From positions 1 through 64,000 of the forward strand of contig NZ_MBTA01000025.1 of the NCBI RefSeq assembly GCF_003609575.1: a stretch of DNA of 64,000 nt. The letters run 5' to 3'. Origin of the DNA: Pelobium manganitolerans. Its GTDB lineage: Bacteria > Bacteroidota > Bacteroidia > Sphingobacteriales > Sphingobacteriaceae. Numbering within the stretch: the first letter of the stretch is position 1; the number at the start of each line of letters is the position of its first letter. Under the pieces are notes generated by a model. It was given only the letters and a program-made list of their open reading frames with translations, did no database searches and was not told where the DNA came from. A program made the position numbers and the translations under genes. Shown here one piece after another: positions 1 through 7,150 of this stretch.

Positions 1-420
1 GCTAAGGCACTAAGGCGGTAGGTTTTCTTTGTGGCTCTGTGGCTTTGTGGTATAAAAATAATTAGCCACGAAGGCACGAAGACCCTAAGGTTTCTTAGTG
101 GCGTTGCGACGCAAAAATAATTAGCCACGAAGGCACGAAGGCGCTAAGGTTGTCTTTGTGGCTCTGTGGCTTTGTAGCACAAAAATAGTTTGCCACGAAG
201 GCACGAAGACCCTAAGGTTTCTTAGTGGCGTTGCGACGCAAAAATAATTAGCCACGAAGGCACGAAGGCGCTAAGGTTGTCTTTGTGGCTCTGTGGCTTT
301 GTAGCACAAAAATAGTTTGCCACGAAGGCACGAAGACCCTAAGGTTTCTTAGTGGCGTTGCGACGCAAAAATAATTAGCCACGAAGGCGCTAAGGTTTTC
401 TTTGTGGCTCTGTGGCAAAA
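1..420. repeat. Tandem array of imperfect hairpin repeats, 127-bp period
   Basis: The stretch before the first gene consists of related units that begin GCCACGAAGG at 65, 124, 192, 251, 319 and 378. Successive spacings are 59, 68, 59, 68 and 59, so the true period is 127 bp, made of a 59-bp and a 68-bp subunit. Each subunit is an imperfect inverted repeat: the left arm resembles GCCACGAAGGCACGAAG and the right arm resembles CTTTGTGGCTCTGTGGC, followed by an A-rich tail. The first unit (from position 1) and the last (from 378, which lacks the CACGAAG segment) are incomplete. The array lies downstream of the minus-strand methyltransferase gene. There are no constant-length spacers, so it is not CRISPR. 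It may be an expanded intergenic hairpin family; function unknown. Confidence 0.9.
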
Positions 421-446
421 AATCAACACGTTTATCAAAACTACCT

Positions 447-1610
447 TTAACCTTGCTTCACCAACCTAGCTACAAAAAGTGTATCGGCTTTGTCCTTGTA
501 ACCGCTAATCAGCTCCATGCGTTCGGTTTTAAGCTGAAAGGTACCACACAACCATTTTACCTGTGCTTCATTCTCGGCTTCAAAAACAGAACAGGTGATA
601 TAAATCAACGGCTTTCCGGGCTTTAAATAACTAACCACGTTACTAGCAATTTTCCGTTGCAAGTTGCTGTAAAAGTCCACTTTTTCTGGAGGGAAAGCAC
701 TAAGCATTTCGGGTGTGCGACCCCACGTGCCCGAGCCACTACAGGGTGCGTCTAAGATAATCCCGTCAAACTCATAATTGCTTAACAGCAAATCTTGGTT
801 TTGCGTTAAATCCAACGCTTTTTGCTGATAACCTTCTATGCCGGCATAAAAAAAGCGTTCGCGCAGGTTATGCAAAATGGATTCTCTATTATCAGAAACT
901 AACAACTTCACGCTGGGTTCTTGACTGTGCAAAAGCAGCGACTTCCCACCAGATGCCGCGCAGCAGTCCCACCATTTTTCGTAGGGCTTAGGTTCAAAAA
1001 AAGCGCCGACCTTTTGCGACGAGATATCCTGCACCTCATAATCGCCTTTATCCAATACCGCCTCCAGTTTGGTGCCGTTGGCCATTGAAAAGGCGTGCTC
1101 ACCTATCTTTTCAAATGCAATTCCACTAGCTGATAGCTTTTTGGCTACAACATGAGCTTTATGTGGCAAAGCCCTTATGTACAAATTGGGTTGCACAAAA
1201 AAGCTTTCATAAAATGCCGTCGTATTTACCAAGGGCGAAAGCTTAGAGGCTTCTGGAAAAACGTCCGACAGTTGAAAATCTGCAAATTCGCTTTTCAAAA
1301 CAGACAACTTTTGCGTTAAGCTATCGCCAAGTTTATTTTGCCAGTTGGGGCGGTAGTACGCTACAAATTCGCTGGTTTCGGTATTGCACAGCAGTTCGGC
1401 AACGGCTATGCGTGTTTCTAAGTCGTGCTTAGCTAAAATCCCGCCCAAGCGGAAATAATTGTAAGTCAAACTACTTGCGGTGCGCCTATCACGACCGCCC
1501 ATTTGCTTGTTCTGACGGTAGTATTGCGCCAAAAAACGGTGCAAAGGTTGCTCAAATTGGTATTCGCCCAAAATTTTTTGAAGCGTGGCCAGCTGGTGTA
1601 TTGCTTTCAT
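447..1610 (-). CDS. RsmB/NOP2-family (cytosine-5) rRNA methyltransferase
   Basis: Predicted SAM-dependent RNA m5C methyltransferase of 387 residues, acting in the cytoplasm, probably on 16S rRNA. The N-terminal ~100 residues contain an RRTASSLTYNYFRLGG block like the NusB-like RNA-binding part of RsmB. The catalytic domain shows motif I (DCCAASGGKS, near residue 215), motif IV with the release cysteine (DAPCSGSGTWGRTPEM, near 288) and motif VI with the nucleophilic cysteine (YITCSVFEAENE, near 340). Both family cysteines are present, so it should be active. It lies 2 bp downstream of the binding-fold lipoprotein gene and is probably co-transcribed with it. The exact target cytosine cannot be deduced, so RsmB versus RsmF is open. 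Confidence 0.88.
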   Translation of the reverse strand: MKAIHQLATLQKILGEYQFEQPLHRFLAQYYRQNKQMGGRDRRTASSLTYNYFRLGGILAKHDLETRIAVAELLCNTETSEFVAYYRPNWQNKLGDSLTQKLSVLKSEFADFQLSDVFPEASKLSPLVNTTAFYESFFVQPNLYIRALPHKAHVVAKKLSASGIAFEKIGEHAFSMANGTKLEAVLDKGDYEVQDISSQKVGAFFEPKPYEKWWDCCAASGGKSLLLHSQEPSVKLLVSDNRESILHNLRERFFYAGIEGYQQKALDLTQNQDLLLSNYEFDGIILDAPCSGSGTWGRTPEMLSAFPPEKVDFYSNLQRKIASNVVSYLKPGKPLIYITCSVFEAENEAQVKWLCGTFQLKTERMELISGYKDKADTLFVARLVKQG

Positions 1611-1612
1611 CC

Positions 1613-2902
1613 CTAATCTGCTTTTACCAAATTGCCGTTCTCAATTTTCAACATCATCAAACTTAAATTATAATAACCGTAAGCTTTGCTCTTAGTAAAT
1701 TTGAAATTGTTGTGCAAACCTCTGTAATCCTCATCTGTTAAGCTTTCCATAAACTTTTTCCCTTTTGCATCCATCAAAAGGCCGAAATAATAAGCGATGT
1801 CAAAAGCTTTAAAAGCATACTCAGAAGGTTCCAAAGAATACTGATAGCGATAATTACGCACAAAATCTTGCACGCGCGAACTGCGGTAATCAATTAGGTA
1901 CGAGGAAGTGAGATAAGTATTTAAACTTTCCAGTTGCTGATAATCTAAAAACGTCAGCTTTTCCCAGGCGGGATGCCCGATAACTGCAATTTGAAAATTA
2001 CGGCTCAGTTTTTCCAGCTCTTTAAACATGGTGTGCAAGAAAACGCGTTCTGTGGCCGGCAACACAATTACATTTAAACCAACCGGACTTAAATGCTTGT
2101 ACACATTTTCGTAACCTACGGCTTTAATGCCTATTTCGGATACGTGATAACCTTTTGCCAAACTATCTATTCCTTTTTTAAACGGAACGGCAAATTTGTA
2201 TTCATCGGCCTGCCCGCTCCGGATCATCACAATTTTTTTTGGTCTTAAATCGCTTTTGATAAAGGCTGCCGCTTTATAGGCGTGCTGATCTAAAAAGTTG
2301 TTAATGGTAATTAAAAATGGATTGTGAAACAGGTTTGGATCTGATGCGGCCAAAGGCGAAACCATTGGTTTTTGCATGTTTTTGCTGTGTACAGAAAATG
2401 CTTTGATGCCGTTTGGAAATATAGGACCTACCACTAAATCTGCATTTTTGATGGCCTCTTTCGCCGCTAAAGTAGCCAGAGCGCTGGGATTGTCGTTGGA
2501 ATCAAACACGTTCAGTGTAAAACCCACATTCCCTTTTTCGCGCGTCATCGAATCGAGCCCAAATTTAAATCCTTGATAAAAATCTATAGCAATTTCGGCT
2601 TTACGTAAATCGGAGTTAGTAGCCGTGCGGTAATCGATACTCTTTAGTTCGAAAGGTAAGATCAAAGAAATTTGTAGCTGGAGATGCTCCTTTTGCTTTA
2701 CTACAGGTTTTGGTTTCTCTGTGGGTTTAGCAGCAGTTTCCTCTGTTTGGGTCTGCTTCGGTTTTGTGCCTGTGCTTGTTTGGGGCTCTTGCCTTACCGG
2801 CGCGGATTTTGGCGAACAAGCCACTATCAGTAAAGAAGCGGAAATAAACGCTAAAAAACAACAGACAAAAAAGCGGAGCTGCGGTGAGGCGGTACGATTC
2901 AA
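1613..2902 (-). CDS. Periplasmic-binding-protein-fold lipoprotein (TTG start preferred)
   Basis: A predicted lipoprotein of 429 residues: signal peptide ending LLIVACS (lipobox Cys), a low-complexity Pro/Lys/Thr-rich linker, then a type 1 periplasmic-binding-like domain (LQISLILPFEL start, VVGPIFPNGIKAF, MVSPLAASDPNLF, PKKIVMIRSG). Such proteins follow guaA in related Bacteroidota; no permease is nearby, so an import role is unproven. The frame is open to an ATG at 3016, but that start would lie in guaA and translate its terminator. The TTG at 2902-2900 places the charged N-region and hydrophobic core correctly for a lipoprotein signal. The start codon directly follows the T-run of the guaA terminator, so expression may need read-through or a promoter I cannot identify. 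Confidence 0.75.
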   Translation of the reverse strand: MNRTASPQLRFFVCCFLAFISASLLIVACSPKSAPVRQEPQTSTGTKPKQTQTEETAAKPTEKPKPVVKQKEHLQLQISLILPFELKSIDYRTATNSDLRKAEIAIDFYQGFKFGLDSMTREKGNVGFTLNVFDSNDNPSALATLAAKEAIKNADLVVGPIFPNGIKAFSVHSKNMQKPMVSPLAASDPNLFHNPFLITINNFLDQHAYKAAAFIKSDLRPKKIVMIRSGQADEYKFAVPFKKGIDSLAKGYHVSEIGIKAVGYENVYKHLSPVGLNVIVLPATERVFLHTMFKELEKLSRNFQIAVIGHPAWEKLTFLDYQQLESLNTYLTSSYLIDYRSSRVQDFVRNYRYQYSLEPSEYAFKAFDIAYYFGLLMDAKGKKFMESLTDEDYRGLHNNFKFTKSKAYGYYNLSLMMLKIENGNLVKAD

Positions 2903-2903
2903 G

Positions 2904-2931
2904 AAAAAAGCGGAGGCCAAATTAGCCTCCG
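2904..2931 (-). terminator. Rho-independent terminator after guaA
   Basis: On the minus strand a 7-bp GC-rich stem (arms 2925-2931 and 2911-2917, CGGAGGC/GCCTCCG) with a 7-nt loop is followed by a run of six T (2909-2904). It sits 33 bp downstream of the guaA stop codon and immediately before the TTG start of the next gene. Confidence 0.85.
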
Positions 2932-2963
2932 TATAATATTTGTTTTGCAACTGATGATCTTTT

Positions 2964-4496
2964 TTATTCCCACTCGATGGTTGCAGGTGGTTTAGAACTG
3001 ATATCATAAACAACACGGTTTACTCCTTTTACGTTATTGATAATTTCGTTGGAGATTTTTGCCAACAACTCGTAAGGCAAATGGCTCCAATCTGCGGTCA
3101 TGCCGTCAACAGAACTTACAGCGCGTAAAGCCACCACATTTTCGTAAGTACGCTCGTCGCCCATTACACCTACAGATTGTATAGGTAAATAAATGGTGCC
3201 GGCCTGCCAAACTTTATCGTACCAACCGCTTTCTTCCAAATTTTTGATGTAGATATGATCTGCATTTTGCAAAATAGCTACTTTTTCTGGTGTTACATCG
3301 CCCAAAATACGGATGGCCAAACCTGGTCCCGGGAAAGGGTGACGGTGCAAAATATTTTCTGGCAAACCCAAGGCCTTCCCTACCCGGCGCACCTCATCTT
3401 TAAATAAAGTTTTTAGCGGCTCTACCACTTTTAGCTTCATAAAATCGGGTAAACCGCCCACGTTATGGTGCGATTTAATGGTTGCGGACGGTCCTCCGTT
3501 TACCGATACCGACTCGATAACATCTGGATAAATGGTGCCTTGCGCCAGCCACTTTACATCCGAAATTTGATGTGCTTCATCGTCAAATACCTCAATAAAA
3601 ACCCTGCCAATGGCTTTACGTTTTTGCTCTGGATCTGATAATCCGGCCAAAGCATCATAAAAACGCTGCTTTGCATTTACGCCTTTTACATTTAAGCCCA
3701 GCTCTTTGTAAGAGTCCAACACCGACTCGAACTCGTTTTTACGTAAAAGCCCGTTATCCACAAAAATGCAATGCAAGTTTTTACCGATAGCCTGGTGCAA
3801 AAGCAAGGCCGCAACAGAAGAATCTACACCTCCAGATAGCCCCAAAACTACTTTATCGTCTTGCAAATCAGCTTTAAGCTGTGCAATGGTTTCTTCGGCA
3901 AAAGCAAAAGGTGTCCAATCTTGTGTGCATCCGCAAATGTCCAACAAAAAGTTTTGCAACAACTGTTTGCCGTCTGTAGAGTGCGTCACCTCTGGGTGAA
4001 ACTGGATGCCATAAGTTTGTGTTCCTTTAATTTGATAGGCCGCTACTTTCACAGATTCTGTGCTGGCAATAATTTCAAAGCCGGCGGGAATTTCCTTGAT
4101 GGTATCTCCGTGCGACATCCAAACTTGCGAATTTGCTGGCAAGTCTTTCATCAAAGTATTGTTGGTGTGGATGTATGCTAAGTTTGCTCGTCCGTACTCG
4201 CGAATTTCTGATGGAACCACCTGTCCGCCAGAATGTTGGGCCAAATATTGAGCTCCGTAACAAACGCCCAAAAGTGGCAGTTTACCGTGGAACTGCTGAA
4301 AATCGACCTGTGGTGCATCGGCCTGCCTTACCGAAGAAGGGCTACCCGAAAAGATAACACCTTTGGTATATTGATCTATCTCTGGAATTTTATTAAACGG
4401 ATGGATTTCACAATAAACATTGAGTTCGCGCACGCGCCTAGCGATAAGCTGGGTGTACTGCGAGCCAAAATCGAGGATGAGGATTTTCTCTTGCAT
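2964..4496 (-). CDS. guaA: GMP synthase (glutamine-hydrolysing)
   Basis: Converts XMP to GMP using ATP and glutamine in purine synthesis; cytoplasmic. The 510-residue protein has the class I glutamine amidotransferase domain ([19 protein letters not shown] start; nucleophile Cys in LLGVCYGAQ; His/Glu in [11 protein letters not shown]), the PP-loop ATP-pyrophosphatase domain ([18 protein letters not shown] near residue 220) and the C-terminal dimerisation domain ending PPATIEWE. Full length for the family. The ATG at 4496 is preferred to a TTG two codons upstream because a perfect -7 box (4507-4500) overlaps that TTG and would start transcription about at the ATG. It heads a minus-strand series with the binding-fold lipoprotein and the RNA methyltransferase, separated by a terminator. 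Confidence 0.97.
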   Translation of the reverse strand: MQEKILILDFGSQYTQLIARRVRELNVYCEIHPFNKIPEIDQYTKGVIFSGSPSSVRQADAPQVDFQQFHGKLPLLGVCYGAQYLAQHSGGQVVPSEIREYGRANLAYIHTNNTLMKDLPANSQVWMSHGDTIKEIPAGFEIIASTESVKVAAYQIKGTQTYGIQFHPEVTHSTDGKQLLQNFLLDICGCTQDWTPFAFAEETIAQLKADLQDDKVVLGLSGGVDSSVAALLLHQAIGKNLHCIFVDNGLLRKNEFESVLDSYKELGLNVKGVNAKQRFYDALAGLSDPEQKRKAIGRVFIEVFDDEAHQISDVKWLAQGTIYPDVIESVSVNGGPSATIKSHHNVGGLPDFMKLKVVEPLKTLFKDEVRRVGKALGLPENILHRHPFPGPGLAIRILGDVTPEKVAILQNADHIYIKNLEESGWYDKVWQAGTIYLPIQSVGVMGDERTYENVVALRAVSSVDGMTADWSHLPYELLAKISNEIINNVKGVNRVVYDISSKPPATIEWE

Positions 4497-4499
4497 GGG

Positions 4500-4507
4500 C
4501 AAAGATA
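4500..4507 (-). promoter_or_regulatory. guaA -7 promoter box (TATCTTTG)
   Basis: The minus strand reads TATCTTTG, an exact match to the Bacteroidota -7 consensus TAnnTTTG, then CCC and the guaA ATG. With the usual distance to the transcription start, the mRNA would begin at or near the A of the start codon, giving a leaderless transcript. No clear -33 box was identified. Confidence 0.6.
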
Positions 4508-4670
4508 AAAATTTTTGGGCGCAGCGGGCTAAAATTGCAATTTTGTACCCGCCCGGGTTTTAAAGAAACGCGTAATTAATTTCCGCCACGATTTTGATTC
4601 ACCCATCATCCAAAAATAAACCACTATTTTAGCGCAGTGCAAAACATCATTACAACAGGATAACAACAAA

Positions 4671-5342
4671 ATGAGGAACAGTTTATTCGCCGTGTTAACA
4701 ATTTGTATTGGTGCTTTAGCCGCTTGTGATTACAGCCCCAACCGAAGCAACATTATTGTTGCCAGCAGAAGTTATATAGACACGGCGCGCCGTTACATTG
4801 TAGTTCAGCGAGATACCACCAAACAAGTAGACACCGCGCACAAAGACAGTAGCGCCATTGCGAAAACGGATACGGTAGTTACTCCCGCTAAGCCTGCCAT
4901 AACACAAACGGACACGATAAAGAAAGCGCCTGCACCCATAAATGCTTCTGCCGCAGCCTTGATTAATTACGCTAAAACCTTAATAGGGAAACCTTATGTG
5001 TACGGCGCCAACACGCCAGAGAAAGGCTTCGATAATTCGGGATTTGTGCATTACGTTTTTGAACACGCAGGAATTAAAGTGCCTAAATATGCACCGGCTT
5101 ACATTAGCGCAGGCGATAACGTGAGTTTGGCTGATGCACAAGCGGGCGATATTATTCTGTTTGCTAAATCAGATACCCTAAAAAAAGCAGTGTACCAAGT
5201 TGGGATTGTAGTGACGCCAAAAGGAGAACCTCTACAATTTATCCACGCCAGTGGCGGAAAGCTGAACGGTGTGGGTATTGCAACATTGAGCAATTATTAT
5301 AAAGGCAGATTAATGGGCTTTAGGAGAGTTGGGTTGAAGTGA
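4671..5342 (+). CDS. NlpC/P60-fold lipoprotein lacking the catalytic Cys and first His
   Basis: A 223-residue lipoprotein (signal peptide ending GALAACDYS) with a Ser/Thr/Lys-rich linker and a C-terminal NlpC/P60 domain (from about residue 100: LIGKPYVYGANTPEKGF to the end). NlpC/P60 peptidoglycan peptidases use Cys-His plus a third polar residue. Here the FDCSGFV motif reads FDNSGFV (Asn122; codon AAT), and the His of HVGI is Gln176 (YQVGIVV); only the third-position His192 (FIHAS) remains. Cys to this Asn codon needs two or more base changes, so it is not a single sequencing error. The rest of the fold is well conserved. I infer a cell-wall-binding or structural pseudoenzyme. It is divergent from guaA, with TATTTTAG upstream as a weak -7 candidate. 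Confidence 0.85.
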   Translation: MRNSLFAVLTICIGALAACDYSPNRSNIIVASRSYIDTARRYIVVQRDTTKQVDTAHKDSSAIAKTDTVVTPAKPAITQTDTIKKAPAPINASAAALINYAKTLIGKPYVYGANTPEKGFDNSGFVHYVFEHAGIKVPKYAPAYISAGDNVSLADAQAGDIILFAKSDTLKKAVYQVGIVVTPKGEPLQFIHASGGKLNGVGIATLSNYYKGRLMGFRRVGLK

Positions 5343-5531
5343 TGAATGAGTGAAGGATGGATGGAATGAGCTTAAGCCCTTGCTAATGTTGTTCGGACTT
5401 TGTTTTTGGCGATGATGACGATAGACAGCATCACGCTTAAAGCACCATCGACACAAGAATTGTTGATTGCCAAACTTTAAATTTGATTGATATAGCTGAT
5501 TACAGATTTTTGTTTTATTTTTCCTGTGGAA

Positions 5532-6041
5532 ATGAACGCAGTAGAAGACCATCCTTTTAAAGCTTTTGTACCAGCCAATGCAAACAAACTCATCATTGGG
5601 AGTTTCCCTGGCAGGCAACATACACAAGGCATGGCCAATGACGAGGCTTGGTTTTACGGTGCAAAAAGAAACCAGTTCTGGCAAATTTTATCGGCAGTTT
5701 TTGAGGTACAGATAAACAAAAAAACAACGAAACAGCAAGTACTTGCCCAGCACCAAATTGCAATCACTGACATATTTTTGAAGGTTAGGCGCAAAAGCAA
5801 TAACAATTTAGATGAGAACCTAGAATTAGTGGCCTATAATGACCACGTCATAAGACAAATTTTAGCAGAGCAAAACATCCAACGCGTTTTCTTCACCAGC
5901 AAATTAGTTGGCAAACATTTTAATACACTTTTCCCCGAGGTCGCTTATGTTGATTTTCTCCCCTCTCCTTCGCCAAGGTTTGCGCAGATGAGCCTGCAAG
6001 AGAAGGTAGAAATATATCGCGAGAAGTTGTTGGAAAACTAA
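5532..6041 (+). CDS. Uracil/hypoxanthine-DNA glycosylase-superfamily protein
   Basis: A 169-residue protein resembling the DNA-deoxyinosine (hypoxanthine)-DNA glycosylase branch of the uracil-DNA glycosylase superfamily: it would excise deaminated bases in base-excision repair. Visible motifs are LIIGSFPGRQH (active-site GSxPG), NQFWQILSAVF (N-x-F-W), ITDIFLKVRRKS and the C-terminal LPSPSPRFA, equivalent to LPSTSP. A GTG two codons upstream (5526) is an alternative start; I prefer the ATG at 5532. It appears to be a single-gene unit. Exact substrate preference cannot be read from the sequence. Confidence 0.75.
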   Translation: MNAVEDHPFKAFVPANANKLIIGSFPGRQHTQGMANDEAWFYGAKRNQFWQILSAVFEVQINKKTTKQQVLAQHQIAITDIFLKVRRKSNNNLDENLELVAYNDHVIRQILAEQNIQRVFFTSKLVGKHFNTLFPEVAYVDFLPSPSPRFAQMSLQEKVEIYREKLLEN

Positions 6042-6088
6042 AACCAGTAATCCTGAATTTTATTTTGTGGCCGTTTTTGTGTGAGGGA

Positions 6089-6170
6089 TTGCAGTGGAAA
6101 GCCCACAGCGAGGAACGAGCGAGGACTTGCAACGGAAAGCCCGACCCGCAGTAAGCGGGGCACACCCAAA
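6089..6170. repeat. REP-like intergenic repeat
   Basis: The element holds two near-identical 16-mers (TTGCAGTGGAAAGCCC at 6089-6104 and TTGCAACGGAAAGCCC at 6127-6142), a doubled AGCGAGG between them (6107-6124), and a short hairpin CCCGC-AGTAA-GCGGG at 6145-6159. It is more GC-rich than its surroundings. I recognise this style of dispersed intergenic element from Bacteroidota genomes, but only one copy lies in this window. Confidence 0.6.
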
Positions 6171-6276
6171 TAAAAACACACTTGGAGCTGGCGCAAATGT
6201 TAGTACAGGACCTCAGTAACAGGCAGGGCAGAAAAGAAATAGCTATTGGCTGGCGTACTTAAATTTTAAGATAGAC

Positions 6277-6876
6277 TTGAATTTTTTGAGAAAGCATTGG
6301 TACGATTTAGGTGCGTTTTTAATGCCTGTTACCTTGATGCATGCCTTCTTTTTTACGCACAGCACCTATCAGTTTCTAATGTGGCTTAGCTTGGGCACTT
6401 TGTTTCTCCATCAGTTAGAAGAATATCGTTCTCCGGGGACCTTTCCCGCCATGCTAAACCGCGTAATGTTTAAAAGCGACCATCCGCTTTATTACCCTTT
6501 AAACACCAACACCGCCCTAGTTATAAACGTAGGCATCGGCTGGTTAAGCTATTTTTTAGCTGCTGTTTTTGCCGAAAGATTTTTATGGTTGGGTTTGGCT
6601 ACCATTTTAGTTTCGTGCGGTAATGTGGTTGCACATCTGTTGATGTTTAACGTAAAAGCTAAAAGTTTTTACAATGCCGGCATGGCTACCAGTATTTTTT
6701 TATTTGCACCTTGCACCTTTTAATTTTTTAAGATTGCAGATTTGAATCTTTCAGACTGGCTCTTGGGTGTGGTTTTAGGCTTAGCGCTTAACTATTTGGG
6801 CATTATAAAAACCATTGTTTGGATGGTAGATGAGCAAACGGATTATGTTTTTGACGACCGTTTTGAAAAAAAGTGA
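6277..6876 (+). pseudogene. HXXEE-domain membrane protein split by an in-frame stop
   Basis: The first 148 codons encode a hydrophobic protein with the HXXEE signature (FLHQLEEYRSPGTF) and a later conserved NVVAHLLMFNVKAKSFYNAGM block. Translation ends at TAA 6721-6723, but the same frame continues with FFKIADLNLSDWLLG and LGLALNYLGIIKTIVWM to a natural stop at 6874-6876, which looks like the missing C-terminal membrane helix and tail of the family. Restoring codon 149 as sense gives a 199-residue protein, the length I expect for this family. So this is a nonsense-disrupted gene, a sequencing error, or two fragments. The start is a TTG at 6277. The function of the family is unknown. Confidence 0.75.
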
Positions 6877-7150
6877 AGAATTTGCTTGCAGTGCAGCTTG
6901 TTTTACAAATAGTATATCGTAAAAAATTTTTCTTTGCAGAAACCTTCAAGGCAACAGATGAGAGGTTTTTATGCCATGCAAAAGTAACTTATACTTCATC
7001 CTGACGAAACCGCTCGCTCCTAAGGTTTAACGCCCAGCTAATCAGCGTCTCTAACTAAGTTTGCTATTTTACGCAAAACACCCTATCATTGTGAAGTCTA
7101 TTTAACTAACTTTCAATTGTAGATCTAAATAACACCTAAATTATCCTAAT
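6877..7150. other. AT-rich non-coding gap
   Basis: I see no convincing gene, RNA or terminator in this 274-bp stretch. It should contain the promoter of the downstream thioredoxin-fold gene, but no full TAnnTTTG box is present near that start. Confidence 0.5.

Noticed and set aside
1-420. Possible CRISPR array
   Set aside because: Units are near-identical throughout with no unique spacers, spacings alternate 59/68, and no cas genes are present.
402-626. 74-residue plus-strand reading frame
   Set aside because: It is the antisense of the methyltransferase 3' end plus repeat sequence, without a recognisable domain.
2903-3016. Upstream extension of the binding-fold lipoprotein to an ATG at 3016
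   Set aside because: It would translate the guaA 3' end and its terminator and bury the lipoprotein signal.
4497-4502. TTG start for guaA
   Set aside because: The TTG is part of the -7 box; the ATG at 4496 fits the family N-terminus.
5310-5684. 124-residue minus-strand frame
   Set aside because: It covers the intergenic gap and the 5' end of the glycosylase gene on the wrong strand; no domain features.
6877-7150. tRNA or small RNA gene
   Set aside because: No cloverleaf arms or CCA-like end could be read; no clear hairpin with T-run.
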